From positions 84,384 to 148,383 of the forward strand of contig NW_005179060.1 of the NCBI RefSeq assembly GCF_000350225.1: a DNA stretch of 64,000 nt. The letters are read 5' to 3'. Of the stretch, positions 37,882 through 48,666 are shown piece after piece. This DNA is from Chondrus crispus (taxonomy: Eukaryota; Rhodophyta; Florideophyceae; Gigartinales; Gigartinaceae). The notes beneath the pieces were generated by a model. It was not told the DNA's origin, searched no databases, and saw nothing but the letters and a program-made list of their open reading frames with translations. Made by a program: the position numbers and the translations under genes. How positions within the stretch are numbered: position 1 is the first letter of the stretch; each line of letters begins with the position of its first letter.

Positions 37882-39786
37882 CTAAATCTCGGCGATATCT
37901 TGTCGCATTTCCTCGTTTTCTGTGGGTGGGTCCATTTTAATCCCATCGAGGTATGGAGTGCTTTTGGTGTTGCTCTCCTGTTGTGACATCAGGGCGACTA
38001 CGCTGTCGATATGCTCGGGCTGCAACATGTGGATTCCCTCTTCTGTGTACCGTATTTTCCAGTTAAGGTACTTCGTTGGCTTGCCCATTCTTTTGACTTT
38101 GTACTTTTTTTTGAGGACTTGGTACAGGTCGTCAATGAGGGTTTGTGCCGTTGCGATTGGTAGGAAGTCATCCATGCTGATGTCGATTATAATCGTGTGT
38201 TTGCCTTGTTTTTTTACGAACAGGAACGTGTCGGATCGCATCTGTTTGTACCCGTGCTTTCTTAGATGCCTGTGCAGCTCTGTGCTGTAAATGTTGGCAG
38301 CTGCCGGTGTCCCATACAGGTTTCCTTTGAGCTCCCCATGTGTTGATGTATGCTTGTATTTCCCGTTGAACCTTTGCGGTTGCCAGACATAGACTTTGTT
38401 TTTGTGCTGGTATTTTTCGTGGAGGTACGCTCCGGTAATGTCGAAGTGTTCGACGGCCATGTTCATTGAGGCGGCGAGGGCGAATAGGGTCCTGATCGTG
38501 GTGCGGTCGGACATGTATGTGGCGGTCTTGTCTGGGTCATAATGTACGTGTGGCGTCATGCGGTGTCCTCTTATTGAACATCTTGCTTTGCGGGTGATGG
38601 CCTTTTTTCCTGTGCTGTGCTTGTACCGATATGTCATTGTGGTGGGTATGATGTTTGTACGACTGTGTCGGGATGTTTGCGAGGTCCAGTCGATCGCTTT
38701 CATGTCGTCTAGCTGATCGAGTTCTGCGTCGTGCGCGACTGCCCATTTTTTCGCATCGGGATACTTTCTAGCTTGCTTCAGAGTTTTGAGGGGTGTCGTG
38801 GTGTTGTCTATCGTCTGTGGCAATTTTTGTGCTCGACGGTGGCGTCCTTTTTTGTTCTTTGCGGGAGCGGATTGTGCAAGGAATGCTGCGTTGGTTGTGG
38901 TCCAGGGATCCCTGGTGCGATGGTATGGTCTGAAGTTGGCTGCCCTCATTTTTGTGTACTGTCTTGTTGTGATGTTCTGCACACATATGTGTGTGTCGTT
39001 GAGACCGTACATGTAACGGACCGGGTTGGCTTTGTGTTGCAACTTCGAAGCGTTCGGTTTGAGGATGGGCGTGTACCCCACTTGTCCGAATGTGAAGATT
39101 CTGCGGATTTGGGGTGGTGAGTTGTGCCATGCTGTGTATGGGATGTGCTTTACGCCGTGGTGGTATGTCATGTTGTACTTAAAGACTGCGTCATTGAGGG
39201 CGTCTTGCCAGTGTACGTCCGGGAGCTGGCTGTGTGATAACGTCGCGCGTACTTTTTCCATTAGTGTGTGGTTTATTTTCTCTGCGAGGGCGTTCTCTTG
39301 GGGGGTGTACGGGGTCGTTGGTCGGAATTAGATGCCTCTCGCCTTAAGTTGTTCTTGGACTGACTTCGTGAGGTATTCCTTTGCGTTGTCGGTCACTAGC
39401 AGTCTGGGATATTTTTGATTGTATGCTGCTAGTTGTTCGATGGCATTGATTATGGTCGTTGGTACTTGCGCTCTGTTGGCTAAACAGTAGGCCCAGATGT
39501 ATCTGGTGTTGGTGTCAATGAGTGTCAGGAAGTAGTTGGCATTGTGCGTCGACGTGGGCTTGATGGGTCCACACACGTCCGAGGATATGCTCTCTCCTTT
39601 GGCGGTTGCGTGTGTGGTTCTCCTGTGCGGTCGGGTTGTGGTTTTCCCATCAATACAGCCGCTGCATGTGATCTGCGCGCTGTTGTCTTTCAGTCCCTTG
39701 GGGAGCGTTGGTAGTGGTCCATGCTTGGACATGATTGATATTGTTTTGGGGTGTGCATGTCCTAGCTTGATGTGCCAGTCATGCAT
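37882..39786 (-). pseudogene. Copia 2 integrase and reverse transcriptase
   Basis: Begins with the zinc-binding pre-integrase segment (WHIKLGHAHPKTISIM, ITCSGCIDGKTT). Integrase core: SSDVCGPIKPT (Asp), LLVTDNAKEYL (Asp), then a TAA at 39328-39330, and in the same frame PQENALAEKINHTLME (Glu). RT follows: YKHSTGKKAITRKARCSIRG, HFDITGAYLHEKY (first Asp), ELKGNLYGTPAAANIYS. The active site reads DISMDDFLPIA, Ser-Met-Asp-Asp where Copia elements have YVDD. One stop in the integrase and a frame change at the end of RT make it defective. Confidence 0.85.
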
Positions 39787-40461
39787 GAGTTGTTGGGCGT
39801 TGTTTCTGTTCGCTTGTGGTTGTCTTGGTGCGATCGCGGTTCTCAGTGTTTGTGTGCGTTGTGCTGTTGCTGAGAAGGGTGTTGTGTTGTTTTGTGTGCG
39901 CGTTATGTTCTGGTGTTGTTATTCGCGTGGTGTTCGTGTCGCGCTTTTCTTTGATTTTATCGATCCTCGTTTGCTCGTGTACGTGCGTGCTCCTTTTGCG
40001 GTTGCTTTGTTTTCGTTTGTGAATTTGTACTGTCCTTGCTCGTATGTGGCTGTGAGTAAGGCTGTCGGGATCGTGGTTGGTTCGTGTAGGTAGGCGTGCG
40101 TGCGTGTGAAGGTGACATGTCCATGTGCAGTAAGGTCGTGGACTGATAGGAGGTTGTCCTTTATTTTTGGTGTGTGGACTGCCGGGATGTGGATTTTGTC
40201 ATTCTTGGTCTGGATGGCAATGGTGCCGGTGTGTGTGATTCGCGCGTTCGCCGGTTGCTGTCTGTGTCAGTGTCCCGGTGCGTTGCATGTTCGCGTGGGG
40301 TGTGGCGGTATGCGTTGGCTGTGCCCCGGAGTCTGATATAAAACATTTCCTACCGTCGTGGCTTGCTTGTTGCTCTGCTATGACCTCTTCTAGGAATTGC
40401 AGGCGTTCGCGGAGGTCGGGCACTTCGCTTTTCTCTGGGCTGAGTCTGTGCTCGTCGTCGT
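39787..40461 (-). pseudogene. Copia 2 protease region, cut by Gypsy 2
   Basis: The frame at 40423-40199 contains KCFISDSGAQPTHT, a retropepsin D-S-G site after a predicted helix (LRERLQFLEEVIAEQQ). The rest of the protease is in other frames and could not be followed to the pre-integrase segment. Gypsy 2 inserted at 40461. Confidence 0.6.
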
Positions 40462-41225
40462 TGTAATAATATGGATCCTTCCGGTTCGGTTTTTACCCCG
40501 TCACGGAGGGGGTGTCCACGGCAGCGGTAAAATTACAACACCACCAACCTCTCTTTGAGGGCGGCGGTTATGACTCCGGTAAACGGACGAGTGGAATTGC
40601 GACCCCGGAGGGGATAGGGCTCAATGGGCATACGCTTCCACCAGGCGGTGGAACGACCAAACTGGGGAGCGTGTGCTTCCGGCCCTCAAGAATAACCCGT
40701 GCGGGACTATCTGCCTCTTTCTCCTAAGTTCTCGCCCCGGGGGTCGCTACCCCCTTTTTACTCTGGGAGCGTACTGCCTCGGCCCCTAAGTACGTCGACC
40801 TCCGGCGACCGGGCAGTACAGTAGTGATCCACTTCTACTTTGGATCACTACAGTGGAGTACCTCTACTGTACTCCACCGGGGAGTAATCTGCACAGCAGC
40901 ACACGTGGCTGGGCTCCTGCCACCTGTACTCGCAGGCAGAGCGCGCACCACGTGTGCTAGCTGGGACTCCCCTGGCTGACACTCCCATCACACTAATTTC
41001 TACGCCCCTACAGTAGGAACTACTAGTCTACTGTACCCGATCGGGACGTTATACGTACGGCGGTACACGTGGCCATTCCGCCGCCACCTGTCACCCGTGG
41101 CGGTACGTGCACCCCGTGTACAAGCTGATTACCCCCTGCCTTTCCAATATCGTCTGATCACCCCCACGGGATCTCCCTCCGGGTCGTTACGTTTACCGAC
41201 ACCGGTCGGTACCCGTTCTCCCACA
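40462..41225 (-). repeat. 3' LTR of Gypsy 2
   Basis: 764 bp, read on the minus strand TGTGGGAG to ATTATTACA. Confidence 0.95.
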
Positions 41226-41659
41226 CACCCCTCTTCTTTGAGTGCGCCACGTCCTCGGGGCGGCCATTACGTTCGTGGCCCGCGCCCGTTAGCCTCCTTC
41301 AAGCGGCCGTTGTTCGGACGTTACCGACGCCACGGGGCCATTGCGAAACTGGCCCAAGCCGGCCCGGTGTGAACTCCCTTCGGGTCGTGATTAGGCGTCG
41401 GTTCGCCTCCGCGACGCCTCTGCACGGCGGCACTCGACCTCGCGGTACTCCTCCGAACTCGGACACACGGTCTATTCCGGTCAAGCCTTCCGTGCCCTTT
41501 CGGGAGTCCTCGCTGCTTCTGTCCTTTGAGGAAGGCCGGCACATTCCCGTGTGACAGAGGGGAGCCGGTGACCTCTCTCGCGTCCGCCCGTCCTGTGGTC
41601 GTGTCGCTTCTCCCGCCCCTTGCGTTATTCTCCGCCATCGGACGACTCCCTCCCACGCA

Positions 41660-43834
41660 ATGATTAGGAGGCAGGCCCGCCGCCGAAGGGGCGTGGGCTA
41701 CGGAGCAACGCCTTTCAGGCCGACAAGTGCGCACAGTACCTCCACGGACGTAATTCAGGGCGAAACCCACTGGGGCGCCCCTCCGCCGCCGGGACGAATT
41801 CCGCGAACGGTGGCTATAAATACGGACGCGGCGGCCTCCCTACCGCCTACAAGTCCGCCACTCTACCCCACGTCCTTCATCTCGGAACCCTCTCGTGCAC
41901 CTCCGACGCCTCCAGCTATGTCTCCTCTCGCGCCCGGGTCGGCGTCCCGCTGGGTCAACCCGGCAAAGGAGTACGACCATCGTCAGCGCCGCACCCCCGC
42001 CGAGGCCTCCCAACGTCCTTCCGTGGTGCCGTACCCGGTCGAACAGTACGTGGGCTGGTCCCATTGGTACTTTGACGCTCTCCGGTTTCAAGAAGTCTGT
42101 CAAGACGGAATCAGCCTCCCGAACGGGTATCGCCGAAGCCGGGACGAAGCGTGGACGGCTCGCTGGCGCCATCTACCCCTGACACCGAACGACCGGACGC
42201 GCACGCATGGACGGGCCGATCTATCCCATGTGCGTTGTTGGCCCGAAAGGGAGTATCAAATCCGTCTGCAGACCATCCTCTCCGGTCTTCAACATCTTCC
42301 GCGACCTGAGGACGTCGCCCCTGGTGGGAGTTTTCTCCCTGCGGGTCACAGCGTGCTCGGGCTCCTTGCCTTCGAGCCCCCGTATGACCGGTTATATTGG
42401 CTTCGCGATCGGCGCTGGTGGGGCGACAACTGTTCCGACGAGTCCCGTGTTCGGAATACGCAGTGGTTCTTCTATGGATGGCATAATTTGGAATTCTTCG
42501 ACATGCCTTCCCGACTCCGGCAGAACTACTACATCCGCGTGCCACCACAACCCTTCTATCGGGACGTCCCTCGGTCGCTCTGCGTGCCCACGCCAGCCGT
42601 TTTGGCGTATCACGGTAGTCTGGACCTTCAGAAGAGTCGCCTCCGTGCATGGCTTTGGCAGATCGTCGCCGTCGAGTGGGCCGTATCGTCCGTCATGGCC
42701 TTCCTTCACGCCGCCCGCTACGGGATTCAGATGAACGCCAAGAACCGTGACTGGCGTCTCTTCCAGGACCGCGGTATCGCTTCCCCTGTGGGTCGACTGA
42801 TGCCTCTGCCTACCGGGCTCATTTCGTACGTCCGCGAGCTCGGCGTGCAGAATATCGTCCGAGGAACGGAATTCGACCCTCAGGAGACGGAGACGCTTTT
42901 GCGATACGCCGCCGAAACCGATTGGACGAAGACCCCGGGGTTCCTTTGGTACGACTATGAGACCGACCGGTTCGCGCCTATGCCGCGTCACCCTGGTGGG
43001 CATGACGACGGCAAAGCATATCCCACTCGGGTCGTCCTTCCCGAGCCTCGTCGCTCCCCCTGGCCGGTATTGGAAGTCGCTGATTATTACCTCCGAGGGA
43101 AAGGATTCGTTCCGGAGTGCTTTCATCCTCCCGAGGTCGCCGCGGATGCCGTTCCGATTTTTCCTCCGAATAGTCGCGGGGCTGTCTCGGCCGTGGCGTC
43201 CCTTTACGGGGGCGAGTCCGTCGCTGCGCCTCCCGAAGGAAGGGGACCGGACTATTCTGGCGACGACGATGTTCCCTCTTCGGTACCGGTGGCTCCTCTG
43301 AGGTCCGTGCTGCCTCCCGAAGACGGGGGTGGAGCGGCCCAATCGGCCGCTGCGGTTGTGGAGGACATCGTTGAAGTTCCCGCCTCCAGCCCGCCTGCCG
43401 GTGCGACGGCTAGCTTCGTCGCCGCAAGGTCCGAACTCGTCCTAGAGACGTTCGACCAAGTGGACGTACCGCCCATTGTGGATGAAGACCTCAGGGCAGC
43501 TTGGCAAGAGTATCTTGAGAATGCCCAGACCTATGGGGCTGAACCGGCTGCTACGGTTCCGGCCGTCCTTCGTCAAGCGGCGACCCTCATACGGGACTCT
43601 CATACCCTTGAGCGTACCCGTTCGGCTCTGAATGAGGTTCAGTCTGCCCTTAGCGGGATTCTGCAGGCCCGCGTTCGGGACGTGACCGACGGCGCTATTT
43701 CGGACGTCCTCGTCCGGTTCGGGCTCGAGCCTGACCGTTCTGCCGGAAGCGGGGCCGACGGGGCCTCAGCCTCCAATTCTGCTGGCGCCCCTTCTCGTAA
43801 GCGTCCTCGTCCGGGTACTCCTACCTCCAAATAA
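41660..43834 (+). CDS. Antisense accessory gene of Gypsy 2, unknown function
   Basis: 724 codons from the first ATG. The true start may be the ATG at 41918 (residue 87), because a good TATA box (GGCTATAAATACGG, 41812-41825) lies inside the longer frame. I do not recognise the family. Motifs shared in order with the antisense gene of Gypsy 1: (A) RFQEVCQDGISLPNGYRR, residues 142-159; (B) REYQIRLQTILSGLQHLP, 197-214; (C) PTPAVLAYHGSLDLQKSRL then IVAVEWA, 310-341; (D) GRLMPLPTGLISYVREL, 378-394. The middle (about 130-410) is rich in Trp, Tyr and Arg and looks folded. Residues 470-600 are acidic, Pro/Ala-rich linker. A helical segment (about 600-690) precedes a basic tail RKRPRPGTP that could be a nuclear signal. 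There is no signal peptide or membrane segment, so it is not an envelope protein. It runs opposite to gag-pol and ends 720 bp from it. Confidence 0.75.
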   Translation: MIRRQARRRRGVGYGATPFRPTSAHSTSTDVIQGETHWGAPPPPGRIPRTVAINTDAAASLPPTSPPLYPTSFISEPSRAPPTPPAMSPLAPGSASRWVNPAKEYDHRQRRTPAEASQRPSVVPYPVEQYVGWSHWYFDALRFQEVCQDGISLPNGYRRSRDEAWTARWRHLPLTPNDRTRTHGRADLSHVRCWPEREYQIRLQTILSGLQHLPRPEDVAPGGSFLPAGHSVLGLLAFEPPYDRLYWLRDRRWWGDNCSDESRVRNTQWFFYGWHNLEFFDMPSRLRQNYYIRVPPQPFYRDVPRSLCVPTPAVLAYHGSLDLQKSRLRAWLWQIVAVEWAVSSVMAFLHAARYGIQMNAKNRDWRLFQDRGIASPVGRLMPLPTGLISYVRELGVQNIVRGTEFDPQETETLLRYAAETDWTKTPGFLWYDYETDRFAPMPRHPGGHDDGKAYPTRVVLPEPRRSPWPVLEVADYYLRGKGFVPECFHPPEVAADAVPIFPPNSRGAVSAVASLYGGESVAAPPEGRGPDYSGDDDVPSSVPVAPLRSVLPPEDGGGAAQSAAAVVEDIVEVPASSPPAGATASFVAARSELVLETFDQVDVPPIVDEDLRAAWQEYLENAQTYGAEPAATVPAVLRQAATLIRDSHTLERTRSALNEVQSALSGILQARVRDVTDGAISDVLVRFGLEPDRSAGSGADGASASNSAGAPSRKRPRPGTPTSK

Positions 43835-44554
43835 ACTGCCTTCGCATTTCTTTCGTACGCTCTCCCGTACAGGGTTTCTTCCAGCGGCAATCGTCGTCGC
43901 TGCGTCCATGATATCCATGTGGGGTCGGGGCTTCGCCTTCGTTAGGCTAGGGACTGCCCGATCGGGTTTTTCCTTCGCACTAAAAATCGGCCTTTTTGCC
44001 AGTAAAACGTGCCTGATTTTCTCGTCTTCGAGGCTTGTCCTTGTAAATTAACGAGCTCCCATTGGACGTTCCCTGAAATCTTCGTGCCTCAAACCGCCTC
44101 CTTGAACCGCCACCAATTTCCTTTTGGGCGTTCCCATTGGGCATTACCAATTTTGGTCGATTTTTCACGTAGCGTGCTCCACTCTCGTCCACCAGCTTGC
44201 CTCTGACTCGACCTTCGGAGGCGGAATTTGGAGCTTGTCGCCCTCCGTGGGATGACGGCTGCGTCAGCTTGCTCGCATCCTTTCCCCTTCTGCTGCTCTA
44301 GTCTTCGGCGCCGTCCCGACCGGGTCTCAATTGGTTTTCCCAGAGGCGTCTGCTCTCGTCATGGAGACCTTCCCAACGTGGTCTCGATTGGGTTTTCCCT
44401 GAGGGCTCCGGCCGTGGGGACATGCAATCCCGGACGGGTCTTTCTCGGTCCTAATTGTCCGTCTTGTCGGTCTTTCGCCGTTCTCCCGACAGGGTTTCCA
44501 GGTATATCCCAAAATTCGGAAGTCTTACCCCTCTTCTTGGACTGACCGTCTCGG
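43835..44554. other. Non-coding stretch between the convergent genes of Gypsy 2
   Basis: No gene seen. Contains a loose repeat around TCTC(A/G)ATTGG(G)TTTTCCC (about 44325-44400) and similar CCCATTGG blocks (44050-44150). Probably the 3' ends of both transcripts. Confidence 0.5.
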
Positions 44555-47500
44555 TCAGTGTCTAGCTCGGTATCGGCGGATGAAGTTCTCTGGGAGGTTA
44601 CCCGCTCGCTCCCAGGTGTCCTCTTTGGGGCTATAGCCGAACCATCGGACGCGATAAAGTGGGGAGCCGTTGTCCGCCTCGCCATGGGCGACGATGCGGT
44701 CTATGGCGTGCTCTGTATCCGCTTCGGCCTCAGCGGGGTCCTGATGGACGGGGACCTCGCTGTCTGGGTCGATGGAGACCGTCCGGGTGGTCCGTGATAC
44801 GGAGGCCCTTTCGGGTGGTGTGGTTCCGCTTGCCGGGGGTATCGCCATGGGCGTGGACCTTACGGACGAGGGGGCCTTCGGGATGGAGGGTTGCGGCACC
44901 TTTGTCACACGGTTTATGGATACTGCATCCAAGAGACCGTTGCGCTCAATCGTGACGGTGTCTCCGTCTACTGGCGCCTTTATGACCCTATAGGGACCTG
45001 TCGTTTTAGGAAGGAGTTTCCGGTGGCCGTCCTCATTCTCGAGCGGCGTCGCAGAAAAATCCGGGGGTCTGTCGAGAAAGACCTCCTGTCCGACCTCGAA
45101 GGAGGGTAACGTCCTTACGGCCTTGTCGAAATTTCTCTTGTACTGTGCTTGGGCGTGTGTCAACTTGGTACCCGCGCGGGAGAGAATCTTCCGCACCCGC
45201 TGTAGGGTGATTCGCTTCATTTGTGCCGATGTCGGTTCACTCCCATTTGGGGACGGTATGGCGCTAGAAGGAGCTTGGACCGATATCCCTGGTGGGTGCC
45301 GCGTCAAGACGAGGTCAAAGGGGGTCGTACCCGTCGACTTGTGGACTTGCATATTGTACGCGTACGTCAGGGGTTGTACGTAATCGTCCCAGTCCCGTTG
45401 GTGTTCGGAGACGTAATGCCGCAATCGGGTCGCCAACGTCCGGTTGAACCTCTCGGCCTGACCGTTAGTTTGCGGATGATAGGCCGTCGTGAGCACGTGC
45501 CGAATTCCCAGAAGGCCGCATACAGCTTCGAAGAATTTAGCTGTGAACTGGGGTCCGTTGTCGGTCAGTAGTGTATCCGGCATGCCATACGGGTACACCC
45601 ACGCGTCAAGGAAGGTCTGGGCAACCTGCTGAGCTTGAGTCGTCCGAAGGGGTATAGCGCGGCACAGCTTGGTAAAGCGGTCCGTGATGACCAATATGTG
45701 GCGGTTCCCGTGTGGGGGTTTTGGCAAGGGTCCGTACAGGTCCATGGCGACGAATTCTAGCGGCCCGGCGGCGGGGAACAACGTTAGCTTCTTCTGCTGG
45801 CGGTATTGCGTTCCCCTCACGCGGGCGCACGACCGGCAGTCGGCGACCGTCTGTTGGACGTCCGAAGCCATATGAGGCCAGTAGTACAGACGCCTCATTG
45901 TCTCGTACATCTTGCTCGTGCCGGGGTGTCCCTGTAATCTCGGGTAATGACTCAAGAAGGAGATTCTCGCCCTTAGGGACGCCGGGACCACGATCTGTAT
46001 ACTCCCGTCCAAGGGTGCGCGCCGGCACAGGAGGCCGTGTTGATTGACCTCGAACTGCGTTCCCGATTTCCCGACCTCTTCCATCATGGCCTTACAATAC
46101 GAGTCTGTCTTCTGCTCCCTAATTAGGTCGTCTTGCATCACGGGCAATATCTCGGCATCATCATGCGCGAGAGTCATCACGTCCGGGTTGCCGGGATAAC
46201 GAGGTGTCACGCCCTCGGAGGACAGTAGATCTCCTTGTACGTCTTCGTCTACCACGTAGCAAGGTATTTCATCCCTCAGGGTCGAAGTATCCAATCCGGT
46301 CGTCCCAAGCCGCGAGAGAGCGTCGGCTGCCTGGTGTTTAATCCCGGCACGGTGTTCGACTATGAAGTCGTATTCCGATAACCGGAGGCGCCAGCGGGCT
46401 AGTCGTCCCTTGGCATCGGCTAGGTTCAGGACCCACCTCAGGGAATCGTGGTCCGTTCGAACGGTAAATCTTTGTCCCTCCAGGTACGGCCGCAGGAGGA
46501 GAATAGCCCAAACAGTGGCCAAACATTCCTTTTCCGTCGTAGTGTAGTCGCGCTCCTGCTTCGTCAGGGCTCGACTCCAATACCCAATTGGGACGTAAAC
46601 AGGACCCTCTTGGTCCTGCAGGAGAGTGCATCCCACCTGATGGTCACATGCGTCTGTGTCCAATTTGTAGCCCCCTTTCTGCTTGGGCAGTGCCAGGATT
46701 GGAGGTGACGTGAGACGACGTTTCAGCTCCTCGAACGCCTCGTGCTCTTCGTCCGTGAGGTCGCCGAATTTTGCGGGCTGTCCTTTCTCGAGTTTGCGAT
46801 TCAAGGGGGTTGCAATGCGTGCAAAGTTTGGCACAAAGCGCCGGAATACGTTACAGAGACCGATAAAGGAACGGATTCCCGTCTAGGTTGTTGGCGCGTT
46901 GGCCTGACGGATTGCTTCGCACGTTCGTGAGCTCACCTCCAACTTTCCAGGTCGAATAACGTGACCCAGATAGTCCACCGAGGTTTGAAAGAAATGGCAC
47001 TTGGGGAGTTTGAGGGACACTCCTGCATCTTTTAACATCCCCAAGATCATCCCTATGTGGGTGAAGTGCTCCTGTAAGGTCTGGGAGTATACGATAACGT
47101 CGTCGAGATACACCAACGCGTATTGCCATCTAACCCGTGACAGGATAATGTCCACCGCCCTTTGGAAAGTCGCTGGGGCGTTCTTGAGACCAAACGGCAT
47201 CCGGATGAATCGGTACAACCCCATATGGGACGTGAACGTCGTCTTATCCTTGTCAGCTTCATCCACCTCGACTTGCCAGTACCCGCTGTTGCAGTCGAGG
47301 GTGGAGAAGATGGTGGCGTCCCCAAGGGAGTCAATGCATTCGTCCATCCGCGGAATGGGGTAGGAGTCCCGACGGGTCAACGCATTAAGGCGCCGGTAGT
47401 CCACACAAAAGCGTAGGGTGCCGTCTTTCTTTGGCACCAGGACAACGGGGCTAGCCCATTCTGAGCTGGATGGCTCAATGACCCCCTCTTTTAACATCCG

Positions 47501-48487
47501 CTCAACCTCGGTCTTCTCGACGGCTCTGGCTCGATGCCCCGCCCGATAAGGGGGCTGATAAACAGGCCGGGCGCCGTCCTCGAGGTCTATCCGATGCTTG
47601 GCGCTCACTATGGTCCCCAATCGCCCGGACCACATGTCTTCGAACTCCCGTAACAGGTACACAATTCGGGTCCTATGGGTCTGGTATTCGGCGCCTATCT
47701 CTAGCTGCTCCGTCCAGTGATCCGGTCGACTACTTCGCTCCTCACCAACTTTTCCTTCTTCCCGTCCCGGCGAGGGTGGACCACCAAAGGGGTCGAGGCC
47801 CAGCTCTCGAGCCCGTTGGGACGTTATCGTCAGCACCGCTTGGGGAGCCGGTAAGGCGAGCCCTATGACAGCTCCCTTCGGAATCCGTACCGGCCAATCA
47901 CGGAAATTGCTCATGCAGACCCAAAACGGGAGCCCTGTGGGCTCCATTACCCCGTTCGACATCAGGCTGAGGTTCTTCTTAACCGTTTTCGGGTGACACT
48001 GGAGGAACACCAGGCCTCTTGCCTCGGTGTTTACCAATACCGGCGCTTGTGACATCGGTGGCAGCACAATCTGCTTAGCCACCCGCACCTTGTTGGATCT
48101 CGTCCGTGTCGGCAGGTTCCCCATAGTTTTCCGATTCCCTTCGGGCCCCGGGGCGCTCCCCAGCAGGGTCACACTTCCTCCATTGCGGAAGACAACTCGC
48201 CTCTCTTTTGGCAAGATGCCCCTCACATGGCGATCGATAAACTCCGTCCCCAAAATGGCGCTCACCGCTAGGTTGCTCGCCACTAAAAAATGCGTCCTCG
48301 TGGTCACATCTCCAATTCGGACGTGTAGCACCACCACGCCGCTAAGAGCCATTGCATTCTTCGAAGCGTCCGTTACCCGTGGGGTCGGTTTTCTCGCCGC
48401 GTTCTCTCTCCAATTCGGGGGAAGGACGCGCTCGTGGATAATGTTAGGGCCGGCTCCAGTGTCTAGGACACCCCTGATAGGAAACAT
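44555..48487 (-). CDS. pol: Gypsy 2 pol: protease, RT, RNase H, integrase, chromodomain (one in-frame TAG)
   Basis: ATG at 48487, but the frame is open some way upstream toward gag, so a frameshift or restart start is possible; gag is in another frame. Protease RGVLDTGAGPNIIH; RT FCVDYRRLN, LDCNSGYWQV and ALVYLDDVIVY. A TAG at 46883-46885 follows RQANAPTT. The same frame continues with RSFIGLCNVFRRF, RNase H (KLDTDACDHQVG, EKECLATVWAI, RTDHDSLRW), the integrase zinc site (HYPRLQGHPGTSK to CRSCARV), FVAMDLYGPLP, LLTDNGPQF and QAERFNR, GPY/F (KTTGPYRVI), and a C-terminal chromodomain (HAIDRIVAHG, LYRVRWFGYSPKEDTWE). Apart from the TAG all catalytic residues are present. Confidence 0.9.
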
Positions 48488-48666
48488 AACCGTCGGTCGG
48501 CATCCGATTGACAGGTCTAATTTATAGTTCTCCTTTCTCAGGACGCAAACCGGGTCTCTTGCTACATTATTCCCACGAGGCTTTCCCTTCTGCCGGTGCC
48601 GGTGTGTCCTTCGGGTCGAGGATGCTCCCCTCCGGACGAGGCTCGGTTTAAGGGAGACAGAAGCCT

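Noticed and set aside
40512-40727. 71-codon frame, also at 51004-51219
   Set aside because: Lies in both LTRs of Gypsy 2 and is duplicated only because LTRs are; no sign of coding.
42392-43342. Minus-strand frame of 316 codons within the antisense gene of Gypsy 2
   Set aside because: Mirror frame in GC-rich DNA; no motif and no counterpart in Gypsy 1.
41660-43834. Antisense gene as an envelope gene
   Set aside because: No signal peptide, no membrane segment, opposite orientation to gag-pol, basic nuclear-type tail.
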